Shown: positions 57,146 to 64,000 of the stretch, in pieces
How positions within the stretch are numbered: position 1 is the first letter of the stretch
Layout: every line of letters starts with the position of its first letter
NCBI GenBank assembly: GCA_023417775.1
Contig: JAEZEJ010000076.1
Coordinates: 1-64,000, forward strand
Source of the DNA: Actinomycetes bacterium
GTDB lineage: Bacteria > Actinomycetota > Actinomycetes > Propionibacteriales > Nocardioidaceae
Direction of reading: 5' to 3'
Length of the DNA stretch: 64,000 nucleotides
Notes under the pieces: model-generated
What the model saw: only the letters and a program-made list of their open reading frames with translations
Told to the model about the DNA's origin: nothing
Database searches by the model: none
Made by a program: the position numbers and the translations under genes

Positions 57146-57812
57146 ACCGGTCGATCCGGCGCTCCGAGTGGTGATCGCCGAGGACAACACCCTGCTGCGG
57201 GAGGGACTGGAGGTGCTGCTCGAGCGGAACGGCTTCATCGTCTCCGCCGCCGTCGGCACGCCCGACGCCCTCCTCGACGCGGTCCACGACACCACGCCCG
57301 ACCTGGTGATCACCGACGTGCGGATGCCGCCGGATTTCCAGAGCGAAGGGCTCACCGCGGCGGTACGCCTGCGCGAGCAGGATCCGGCGCTGCCGGTCGT
57401 CGTGCTGAGCCAGTACGTCGAGCAGAGCTATGTCGCCGAGCTCCTCGACAGCGCCGGCGGCGCGGGCATCGGGTATCTGCTGAAGGACCGGGTGAGCGAT
57501 GTGAAGGACTTCGCTGCGACGCTGCGCCGGGTCCACGCGGGTGGCACCGCGGTCGATCCGGCCGTCATCAACCAGCTGATCGGCCGTCGACGCGATCCGC
57601 TCGACCGACTCACGCCGCGCGAGCGCGAAGTGCTGGCCGTCATGGCCGAAGGACATTCCAATGCCGCGATCGCCCGGCTGCTGTTCGTCACCGAGGCGGC
57701 GGTCGTCAAGCACATCGGCAACATCATGATGAAGCTCGACCTGCCCCCGAATGACGACCAGAACCGCCGCGTCGCGGCGGTTCTGGCCTACCTGCGGGGG
57801 CAGAGCGGATGA
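57138..57812 (+). CDS. LuxR-family response regulator
   Basis: 224 aa. Receiver domain with VVIAEDNTLLREGLE, phospho-Asp in LVITDVRMPPD and Lys in IGYLLKDRV. HTH is LTPREREVLAVMAEGHSN followed by VTEAAVVKHIGNI. It is coupled to the kinase and probably controls the divergent ABC exporter. A terminator-like hairpin starts 6 bases after its stop. Confidence 0.93.
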   Translation: MTEPVDPALRVVIAEDNTLLREGLEVLLERNGFIVSAAVGTPDALLDAVHDTTPDLVITDVRMPPDFQSEGLTAAVRLREQDPALPVVVLSQYVEQSYVAELLDSAGGAGIGYLLKDRVSDVKDFAATLRRVHAGGTAVDPAVINQLIGRRRDPLDRLTPREREVLAVMAEGHSNAAIARLLFVTEAAVVKHIGNIMMKLDLPPNDDQNRRVAAVLAYLRGQSG

Positions 57813-57817
57813 CCCCG

Positions 57818-57836
57818 CCCCTCACGCAGTGAGGGG
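57818..57836. terminator. Terminator-like hairpin after the response regulator
   Basis: Perfect 8-bp stem CCCCTCAC / GTGAGGGG with a 3-base loop, 6 bases past the stop and between converging genes. No T-run; its right arm runs into the dispersed repeat. Confidence 0.55.
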
Positions 57837-57855
57837 GTACCTCCCCGGACGGAGC
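57833..57855. repeat. Intergenic repeat, copy 2
   Basis: Second copy of GGGGGTACCTCCC plus one base plus GGACGGAGC (compare 4269-4291). Only the base after the CCC differs. Confidence 0.5.
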
Positions 57856-57889
57856 GCCGAGAACTCCTTGAGTGTGACCAGGGTGGTGG

Positions 57890-58270
57890 TCAGCCGAGCG
57901 ACGCCGGCTGCCCGTTGACGAAGACCTCGGTGCCGTCGGGGACCTGGATCGAGTAGCTCGCCTCGCAATAGCCGACGATGCTGCCACCGCAGGGCGTACC
58001 GAGGTTGAGCACCCCATCGGTGAGGGACCAGGCAGGAGTCTCGGGACGTTGCCCGAGCGTCTGCGTCGTCACTTCGACGGTCACCTCACCGTCACCGGCG
58101 CCGCTCGCCACGGTGACGGGCATGTACGAGTTGTCATGGACGACATTGAGCGTCTCGCCGCCGAACCCGAACGACTCCTGTTCGGAGTGACCACCGGACG
58201 AGCATCCGGTCAGGGTGAGTCCGGCGACGAGGACCAGTCCGATGACGCTGCTGCGAGGGAGTGTGTTCAT
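57890..58270 (-). CDS. Small lipoprotein of unknown function
   Basis: 126 aa. Signal MNTLPRSSVIGLVLVAGLTL ends in TGC. The mature domain is beta-rich with a CGGSIVGYC cysteine pair and ends YSIQVPDGTEVFVNGQPASL, similar in style to DUF4097-type adhesin repeats (weak). It stands tail to tail with the response regulator gene. Confidence 0.75.
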   Translation of the reverse strand: MNTLPRSSVIGLVLVAGLTLTGCSSGGHSEQESFGFGGETLNVVHDNSYMPVTVASGAGDGEVTVEVTTQTLGQRPETPAWSLTDGVLNLGTPCGGSIVGYCEASYSIQVPDGTEVFVNGQPASLG

Positions 58271-58385
58271 GCCCTCCATTCCAGTCGGAATCGAGAGTCG
58301 CCGACATCCCCCGACCCGGAGTCTCGAAGGTAGACCTAGCTCCACCCCGCCAGCATCACCGCACTCCCCGTCGGCGACGAGGCGA

Positions 58386-58922
58386 TCAGGACGATCCGAC
58401 CTCTGCCTGGATCTCGCGGATGACCTCGCCGAGGACACCCCTGGTCAGCAGCCCCGGACCGAGCGGACCTCCCGAGGCCTCCCCGATCGCGGGCAGCTGT
58501 CGCAGCACTGCGCGCTCGGCGTCCGTCAGCTGATCGAGCTGCCAGCGGACCTCGCTCCGCACCGCATCGGGCTGTCCGGGAGAGGACAGGGAGACGGCCT
58601 TGGCCGCATAGGCCGCCGCGCCCAGCGCATGAGCCCCCATGTGCGCCACCGCGGAGGCCTGGGCGGCCGCTCGGGCCGCCGCCGCCCCGGCGGGAGACGT
58701 CGCCGCACCCGCGGCCTTGACGGCGATCATCCGCCGGCGGATCTCCTCAGCGGCCGTGCTCCCACCATCGGCGAAGGAACGGGTACGGGCGATGGCATCG
58801 GGAATGCGCTCGTCATCCGGCACCTCGGCGGTGAACAGAGGAAGGACACGTGCGGCGCAGTCGGCGGCCCACCGAGCGGCGATCCGCCGATCGGCATCGC
58901 TGAGCGTCTGAGCAGAGGACAC
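58386..58922 (-). CDS. Imm5-like putative immunity protein
   Basis: 178 aa, alanine-rich and helical. LSDADRRIAARWAADCAARV at the start and AVAHMGAHALGAAAYAAKAV in the middle match the Imm5-like family of predicted immunity proteins. No polymorphic toxin is visible within the window, so it is an orphan. It starts at GTG 58922. Confidence 0.7.
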   Translation of the reverse strand: MSSAQTLSDADRRIAARWAADCAARVLPLFTAEVPDDERIPDAIARTRSFADGGSTAAEEIRRRMIAVKAAGAATSPAGAAAARAAAQASAVAHMGAHALGAAAYAAKAVSLSSPGQPDAVRSEVRWQLDQLTDAERAVLRQLPAIGEASGGPLGPGLLTRGVLGEVIREIQAEVGSS

Positions 58923-58948
58923 CCCCGCATCCTGCCATGTGCCGGCGC

Positions 58949-59797
58949 CTACCCCTCCCCGATGAGGCGTTGGGTGCCGAGCACCGCGAGCAGATCGAGC
59001 TTGCTCGCGGCCTCGGTGCGCGGGGCCGCGGTGAGGACGAGGAGCACCTGGGACTCGTCCTCGGTGAAGAGAGCCTGACAGTCCACCTCGATGTCCCCCA
59101 GCTCGGGGTGGACCAGCACCTTGTGGTCGTCGAAGCGGCGCCTGACCTCGTGCTCCTCCCACAGCTGGGCGAACTCCGGGCTCCGGCGGCTCAGCTCGCG
59201 CACCAGCTCCCCCGCGCGCGACTCGGGCCCGAGTCGGCCGTAGGCCACCCGCAACGATGCCACCTGAGCGCGACTCTGACGATCCCGGTCGTGTTCGGGA
59301 TACCGCTGCCGCTCCTGGTCGGGATAGAGGAACCAGCGGTAGATGTTGCTGCGCTCGAATCCGGTCAGCCGGCTCGTGTCACCGAACAAGGCCCGCGCCG
59401 GACCGTTCTGGACGAGGGTCTCGCCGAGCGCGGACAGGATCAGCGCCGGCGTATCCGTCAATCGGTCGAGCACACGCAGCAATCCCGGTGCGATGTGATC
59501 GGTCCACGCGGCTCGATCGGGGGCGTCGTGCCCCGCGATCCGATACAGGTAGTCACGCTCGTCCGCCGCCAGGCGGAGGGCCCGCGCGACCGATGCGAGC
59601 ATCTGCGTGCTCGGCTGGGGACCGCGCCGCTGCTCCAGCCGCGTGTAATAGTCGGTCGACATCGCCGCCAGCTGCGCCACCTCCTCACGCCGCAATCCGG
59701 CCGTCCGCCGTCGCGGACCCGCGCTCAGCCCGACGTCATCGGGCTGCAGCGCGGCGCGGCGGCGCACAAGGAAGTCGGAGAGAGCATCACGATCCAC
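58949..59797 (-). CDS. XRE-family regulator with MmyB-like ligand domain
   Basis: 282 aa. N-terminal HTH: RTAGLRREEVAQLAAMSTDY then YTRLEQRRG, followed by the MmyB-type PAS-like domain (NIYRWFLYPDQ). This family commonly represses a divergent short-chain dehydrogenase, exactly the neighbour here. The GTG start lacks a ribosome-binding site, and GATACT lies shortly upstream, consistent with a leaderless mRNA. Confidence 0.9.
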   Translation of the reverse strand: MDRDALSDFLVRRRAALQPDDVGLSAGPRRRTAGLRREEVAQLAAMSTDYYTRLEQRRGPQPSTQMLASVARALRLAADERDYLYRIAGHDAPDRAAWTDHIAPGLLRVLDRLTDTPALILSALGETLVQNGPARALFGDTSRLTGFERSNIYRWFLYPDQERQRYPEHDRDRQSRAQVASLRVAYGRLGPESRAGELVRELSRRSPEFAQLWEEHEVRRRFDDHKVLVHPELGDIEVDCQALFTEDESQVLLVLTAAPRTEAASKLDLLAVLGTQRLIGEG

Positions 59798-59897
59798 CCC
59801 AGCAGTATCGCGCCGGATCCGGCCGCCAGCCAGGGATCGGCGATCCCCCGCAGAACGCTCCCTGGAACCGCCGCGCCAGAGGGCGAAGACTTCAGGC

Positions 59898-60662
59898 ATG
59901 GACATCTCAGGGAACACCATCTTCATCCCCGGCGCCACCAGCGGTATCGGACTGGCCCTCGCGCTTCGACTGCAGAAGAAGGGCAATACCGTCATCATCG
60001 GCGGACGACGCACCGGGAAGCTCGACGAGATCGTCGCGGCCCACCCGCATCTCCACGCGGTCGAGATCGATGTCACCGACCCGGCCGACCTCCAGCGCGC
60101 GGCGACGCGGGTGATCGAGACGCACCCCGAGTTGAACGTCCTCGTGACGATGGCCGGGGTCATGCGGGTCGAGGACTGGACCACCCCTGAAGGGTTCATG
60201 ACCACCGCCGAGGAGACCGTCACGACGAATCTGCTCGGCACCATCCGTCTCATCGGTGCCTTCATCGAGCACCTCCGCACCCGGCCGAAGGCGACGATCA
60301 TGACCGTCTCCTCCGGCCTCGCGTTCGCCCCCCTGCGGGCCACACCGACCTATAACGCCACCAAGGCGGCGGTCCATCAGCTCAGCGAGTCGCTGCGTCT
60401 GCAGCTCGCGGACACGACGGTCCGAGTCGTCGAACTCGTCCCGCCCGCGGTCCGCACCGACCTGATGCCCGGACACAGCGAGAACGAGTTCGCGATGCCC
60501 CTCGACGACTTCGCGGACGAGGTCGTGGCACTGCTCGAGGCCCAGCCGGAGGCGCGCGAGATCCAGGTCGAGAATGTGAAGTTCCTGCGCTACGGCGAGG
60601 CTCGCGGCGACTACGACGACGTGGTCGCCGCCCTCAATCAGCGCGACCCACACGGCGGGTGA
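59898..60662 (+). CDS. SDR-family oxidoreductase (DltE-like)
   Basis: 254 aa with FIPGATSGIGLALALRL, TMAGV, Ser in TVSSGLAFAP and YNATKAAVHQ (YxxxK). DltE-type proteins are called after a Bacillus D-alanylation gene, but here the divergent MmyB regulator indicates a ligand-induced detoxification enzyme. Its stop is 7 bases from the lanKC stop on the other strand. Confidence 0.88.
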   Translation: MDISGNTIFIPGATSGIGLALALRLQKKGNTVIIGGRRTGKLDEIVAAHPHLHAVEIDVTDPADLQRAATRVIETHPELNVLVTMAGVMRVEDWTTPEGFMTTAEETVTTNLLGTIRLIGAFIEHLRTRPKATIMTVSSGLAFAPLRATPTYNATKAAVHQLSESLRLQLADTTVRVVELVPPAVRTDLMPGHSENEFAMPLDDFADEVVALLEAQPEAREIQVENVKFLRYGEARGDYDDVVAALNQRDPHGG

Positions 60663-60669
60663 CGCCGCC

Positions 60670-63234
60670 TCAGGGGACGCGCGAGACCAGCGGCGTCAGG
60701 CCGTACACCTCGACCGGGGATCCCACCAGGGCATCGAGGGTCGCCAGCACACCCGCGCTCCCGGTGGAGAGATCGGCATGCATCTTGGCGGCCACTGCGC
60801 CCAAGGGAGCGAATCCTCCATCGACGCGCACGAGGTACTTGGCGATCGATGTTCCGATCCGCGTCGCCATAGCAGCCGCGTCCTCCCCACCCGCGAGCTT
60901 GCTGTGCTGCTGCCAGGCGAAAGCCCAGGAGCACAAGCCGCTCTCGAGGCCTGGCTGCACCGAGTGATGCGACCGGATCCCCGACAGCACCTGCTGTTGC
61001 GCGCGTTCCATCTGCGGGTCGTCTCCTGCCAGCCTGGCGAGGAGCAGCGAGACCCCCGCGGATCCGCGGCCGAGATAGCTGATGACCCGGCGCCCACCGG
61101 TGTCGTGGAAGCGACGAACACCATCGGGGCCCACGGCTCCCTGATCCACCTCGACCTGGGCCAGGCGTCGCGCGACCTGCCGATAACGGTCCACACCGCT
61201 CATCAGCGCGAGTTCGTGGAAGAACAGGCCGATGCCGCTGAACCCATGCAGCAGCCCGGGGACCGGCTGTGCCGACGGTCCGGGGAGCCGCTGAATGATC
61301 TCATCGGCGATATCGGCCGCATGGTCCAGATAGCCCAGAGACCCATCGTGACGATGCGCCGCCAGATGCGCCTGGCCGACTCCGGCCGCGCCGAATCCGA
61401 AGTCAAGAGACTCCCATAGTGATGGATGCGTCCTGGCATGCCGGAGCAGGGTTCCGGAGGCCCTGTGCTCCCCGGTCGCGGCGAGAGCGACCGCGATCCC
61501 GGCGCTGCCGACGCGCATCCCGGGAGGCAATCGGTCGATGTCGGCCAGTGAAGCCGAGGCCAACCGCGACCACCAGCCGTGCAGCTTCTCGTCTGGCACA
61601 CCGTGCTGCTGCAGCGCCTGCAGCACGCCGGCGTCGCCGTAGGCCAGGCATAGCGTGTTCCGCACATATCCGTCGGGATGCGGTGGGAACACCGATCCGC
61701 TGTCGATCGCCTCCGCCATCGACAGCAGTCCGCCGGCCACCTGATCAGCCAGCGTCGCGAACACATCGTGCGGCGCCTTATCCAGATCCGCTGCTGTAGG
61801 CAGCTCGGGAGTCGACGGTGCGTTCGCTGCTGGATCGCAGAAGCGAGTCGCGTCCCCCCACAGGTCGTTCGGCACCGGCGCGGCGCTCTCGAGATCCCGC
61901 GCGTAGAGGCCGAGCCTGCCAGCAGGGTCACGCTCCAATGGCATCGTCAAAGGGAGCAACATCGTGGAACACAGCACCGAGTACGCGTAGTCATCCTGCT
62001 CCCCGAGAGTCTCGGCCCGGCCCTCCGGAGCGGCGAAACCGGGCGTGCCGACCCGGACCTCACTGCTGGCCACGGAGGCGGCGGCCTCGAAGTCGATGAG
62101 CCTGACATTCGCAGCGTCGTCAATCAGCACGTTGTTCAGATTGAGATCCCCGAAACCCAGTCCGATACGGTGCAGACGACTCAGGCGATCGCGGACCTGG
62201 TCGAGAATGTCCCGCACATCGCGCAGATACGCCGCAGCCTCCGCCTCCTCCACCTCAAGGCGCTGTAGGACGCCGCGTTTCGCACTCCATGAGGAGAGCC
62301 GGATGCCAGGGACGAACTCCATCGCCACGTACTCGTTCTCCCACGCGGTGAAGTGATCCACCGGCGCCGGGCACAGTCCAGGGTCCGCGGCGTGCACCTC
62401 GTGCAGGGTCGCGTACTCGCGGCGGAGTCGTGTACAGGCATCCTCACCGTTCCACGACAGCCCATTATGTCCGCGGGCTTCCTTGATCATCACTGTCTCA
62501 CCGCTCTGGGTGTCGAGCGCCCGGTAGCTGCCTCCGGCATTGGAATGCTGCATCACTCCGAGAATGCGGTAACGATCGTTGAGCATGAAATCCCCGGTCG
62601 GAGGAGGAGGCTCTTCCTCGATGAAGGGATCGGCGATGCCGGGAGGAAGCCGGAATGCCGGCTCCCGGCGATCGGGTACCCAGTCACCGGAGTGGTCGAG
62701 GATCATCGGCGTGTGCGTGCCGTCGAGCTCGACGCGATCCCGGCCGCGGTGAGCGCCGTAGCGGTAGTAGACGACGCCGCTCTCGCCGAATCGCCGATCA
62801 GTCAGCACATAGGGCCCTGTCATGCCCTTGAGATCATCGGCCAACTGCTCCATGATCGAGCGCGCCTGGTCCGCTGAACGTGGGTAGAGCGTGCAGACCT
62901 TGCCCGCCTGAGTCCGAGGACCATGCTTGTGGTGCATGAGCATGTAGAAGAGCGACCCGCTCAGATGCTTGAAGGGGACACCGGCTGCTCCGCAGCGATC
63001 GGCGACCACGTCGATGGTCTGCGAGGCATTGGCCAGCGTCGCGCTGATGTGGATCTTCCATCCTGGGTGGGAGCCCACTGGGGAATCGTCGGGTACCCAG
63101 CTGCACCATGGACCATCGGCATCCGACGACCACCCGGGTAGGGCGTGACGTGGACGCCACGGCTCCGCCGAGTCATCGGCGCTGAGGGGAAGGTAGAAGT
63201 CCGGGTGAGCCAGTTCGTATCCCCACTCAACCAT
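60670..63234 (-). CDS. lanKC: Class III lanthipeptide synthetase (LanKC)
   Basis: 854-aa trifunctional enzyme that phosphorylates, eliminates and cyclises Ser/Cys residues of a precursor peptide. The lyase domain fills about residues 1-215 (PFKHLSGSLFYMLMHHKHG, YVLTDRRFGESGVVYYRYG). The kinase is 218-500: GDLNLNNVLI and LIDFEAA carry the catalytic-loop Asp/Asn and the metal Asp. The C-terminal cyclase-like part shows GLLHGFSGIGLFFHEL, but the CHG and WCYG zinc ligands of LanC/LanL are absent, which separates class III from class IV. It lies 183 bases after the precursor gene. GC content looks lower than in neighbours. Confidence 0.94.
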   Translation of the reverse strand: MVEWGYELAHPDFYLPLSADDSAEPWRPRHALPGWSSDADGPWCSWVPDDSPVGSHPGWKIHISATLANASQTIDVVADRCGAAGVPFKHLSGSLFYMLMHHKHGPRTQAGKVCTLYPRSADQARSIMEQLADDLKGMTGPYVLTDRRFGESGVVYYRYGAHRGRDRVELDGTHTPMILDHSGDWVPDRREPAFRLPPGIADPFIEEEPPPPTGDFMLNDRYRILGVMQHSNAGGSYRALDTQSGETVMIKEARGHNGLSWNGEDACTRLRREYATLHEVHAADPGLCPAPVDHFTAWENEYVAMEFVPGIRLSSWSAKRGVLQRLEVEEAEAAAYLRDVRDILDQVRDRLSRLHRIGLGFGDLNLNNVLIDDAANVRLIDFEAAASVASSEVRVGTPGFAAPEGRAETLGEQDDYAYSVLCSTMLLPLTMPLERDPAGRLGLYARDLESAAPVPNDLWGDATRFCDPAANAPSTPELPTAADLDKAPHDVFATLADQVAGGLLSMAEAIDSGSVFPPHPDGYVRNTLCLAYGDAGVLQALQQHGVPDEKLHGWWSRLASASLADIDRLPPGMRVGSAGIAVALAATGEHRASGTLLRHARTHPSLWESLDFGFGAAGVGQAHLAAHRHDGSLGYLDHAADIADEIIQRLPGPSAQPVPGLLHGFSGIGLFFHELALMSGVDRYRQVARRLAQVEVDQGAVGPDGVRRFHDTGGRRVISYLGRGSAGVSLLLARLAGDDPQMERAQQQVLSGIRSHHSVQPGLESGLCSWAFAWQQHSKLAGGEDAAAMATRIGTSIAKYLVRVDGGFAPLGAVAAKMHADLSTGSAGVLATLDALVGSPVEVYGLTPLVSRVP

Positions 63235-63326
63235 GTCCGATGGTCGCCTTTCGATCGTCTGCGAGGTGGCGCTCCCCTCGTCGGGGTGCCGAAGAAGCCG
63301 CGGCGAAGGCCGCATGAATTGCCATG

Positions 63327-63383
63327 AGGCCTCGGTCAGAGGCCCGCGATTCCGCTGCCCGGCGCAGGTGCACCGGGCAGCGG
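63327..63383 (-). other. Tandem hairpins between lanA and lanKC
   Basis: An 11-bp perfect stem (CCGCTGCCCGG / CCGGGCAGCGG, 10-base loop, 63352-63383) lies 34 bases past the precursor stop. A 6-bp hairpin (GGCCTC / GAGGCC) follows. Without T-runs these may act as partial terminators or stabilise the precursor mRNA, giving more peptide than enzyme. Confidence 0.6.
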
Positions 63384-63417
63384 ACCACGCTCCGCGTTCA
63401 TGGCACGGAGCGACGAA

Positions 63418-63549
63418 TCAGCGGAACCGACGCCGGTACCTGTGGTAGCAGTCGCCATAGAGACTGACCCAGCTGTCCAATCCGAACAGCGCCTCGGCGC
63501 CCTGAGGCTCCTCCGGCTCCTGCTCCTGCAGAGCGATAATCTCGTCCAT
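63418..63549 (-). CDS. lanA: Class III lanthipeptide precursor peptide
   Basis: 43 aa. The N-terminal leader starts MDEIIALQEQEPEEPQGAEA; IIALQ matches the class III recognition motif (L-x-x-L-Q type). The core holds exactly two Ser and one Cys: Ser26, Ser29 and Cys34 in DSWVSLYGDC, an S-x2-S-x4-C labionin/lanthionine motif. The tail YHRYRRRFR is strongly basic. The ATG has AGGAAGGA 5 bases upstream. The gene is too short for most gene finders. The leader/core boundary is unknown, and no leader protease is visible here. Confidence 0.88.
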   Translation of the reverse strand: MDEIIALQEQEPEEPQGAEALFGLDSWVSLYGDCYHRYRRRFR

Positions 63550-63568
63550 CACTTTCCTTCCTCTGTGG

Positions 63569-63584
63569 TGCCCCGAATGGGGCA
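63569..63584. other. Hairpin before the lanA ribosome-binding site
   Basis: TGCCCC-GAAT-GGGGCA lies between the ABC gene and lanA, just upstream of the precursor's ribosome-binding site on the minus strand. Confidence 0.45.
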
Positions 63585-63600
63585 TGTGTTCCGAGAGCGG

Positions 63601-64000
63601 TCACACCCTGACCGCCTCATTCCCCTCCGCGGAGGGGAAGCCTTGTGTCTGTCCCTCGGTAATGCGCAGCGCGGCGACCAGGTGCGCGTAGAGCGAGTCC
63701 CTGGCCAGCAGTTCGGCATGGTGACCTCGATCGCGCACCCTGCCCCGATCCATGACGACGATCTGGTCGGCGTCGATCACCGTCGACAGTCGATGGGCGA
63801 TCGTGAGAACGAGCCCCGACTCCGCGCACCGCGCGACGACTCCGCTGATCGCGCGCTCCGTGATGGCATCCAGCTGGGCCGTCGGCTCGTCCAGCAACAA
63901 CACCGGCGGCGGTCTGAGGAGCACACGCGCGAGCCCCAGACGCTGCCGTTCGCCTCCTGAGAGCGCGGTGGAACTCACCTCGGCGTCTAACCCGCCGGGC
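63601..64000 (-). CDS. ABC exporter ATPase domain, partial (lanthipeptide transport)
   Basis: The frame is open to the right edge; only the C-terminal ~132 residues are seen. Signature STALSGGERQRLGLARVLL, Walker B VLLLDEPTAQLDAIT and switch His in LTIAHRLSTVIDADQIV identify an MsbA/LanT-like exporter half. It precedes lanA by 51 bases on the same strand, so it is probably the peptide exporter or self-protection pump. Any N-terminal membrane or peptidase domain is outside the window. Confidence 0.9.
   Translation of the reverse strand, partial: PGGLDAEVSSTALSGGERQRLGLARVLLRPPPVLLLDEPTAQLDAITERAISGVVARCAESGLVLTIAHRLSTVIDADQIVVMDRGRVRDRGHHAELLARDSLYAHLVAALRITEGQTQGFPSAEGNEAVRV

Noticed and set aside
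60670..63234. Class IV synthetase (LanL) or plain serine/threonine kinase
   Set aside because: The lyase and cyclase domains are present, but the zinc-binding Cys/His residues of LanL are absent.

Overview
The window is high-GC, gene-dense DNA of an actinobacterium. Evidence: the mtrA-mtrB-lpqB block next to ahcY, an Rv3235-like gene next to secA, a zinc-ribbon L28, a YceD/L32/RNase III/MutM block, a DUF6912-like protein, and frequent GTG and apparently leaderless starts. Gene order resembles Micrococcales, and Brachybacterium/Dermabacteraceae is my best guess; that is an inference from gene order and not a database match.

Layout. 0-9 kb: housekeeping block read leftward (fakA-like, recG, rsmD, coaD, yceD, rpmF, rnc, mutM), with dinB on the opposite strand inside it and rpmB diverging from fakA. 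9-24 kb: an amidase and a GntR regulator read rightward, then a 13-gene leftward operon: 2-oxo acid dehydrogenase E1alpha, E1beta, E2 and E3, Asp/Glu-type racemase, RidA, DadA-like D-amino acid dehydrogenase, SDR and a Liv-type ABC importer. Together they look like import of an amino acid or amide, oxidative deamination, imine clean-up and decarboxylation to an acyl-CoA. Repeated TTGCATGC motifs lie in the operon promoter and a related motif lies upstream of the GntR gene. 24-30 kb: universal stress protein, AlkB-like protein, a WS/DGAT homologue with an altered active site, CpaE/CpaB-like orphans, an HTH protein and a LysM protein.

30-47 kb: core envelope, translation and secretion genes: secA, YcaQ-type glycosylase, orphan LuxR regulator, long HPF, ComF-like protein, LpqB-MtrB-MtrA, AhcY, PrsW, NagZ-like lipoprotein, DsbA-like protein, Orn, tRNA-Arg(UCU) and tRNA-His. 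47-60.7 kb is accessory: a small secreted two-cysteine peptide, a STAND ATPase, an SDR, a MerR/FMN reductase/monooxygenase module, an FtsX-type ABC transporter divergent from its probable two-component system, an Imm5-like protein and a divergent HTH/SDR pair.

60.7-64 kb: the left end of a class III lanthipeptide cluster. A LanKC synthetase (854 aa) is preceded by a 43-residue precursor gene with an LQ leader motif and exactly one Ser-x2-Ser-x4-Cys labionin motif, followed by a strongly basic tail. An ABC exporter gene runs off the window end. This is the most interesting object here; the precursor is short enough to be missed by standard annotation. No CRISPR array, insertion sequence or prophage was seen, and no stretch above 300 bases lacks a gene.
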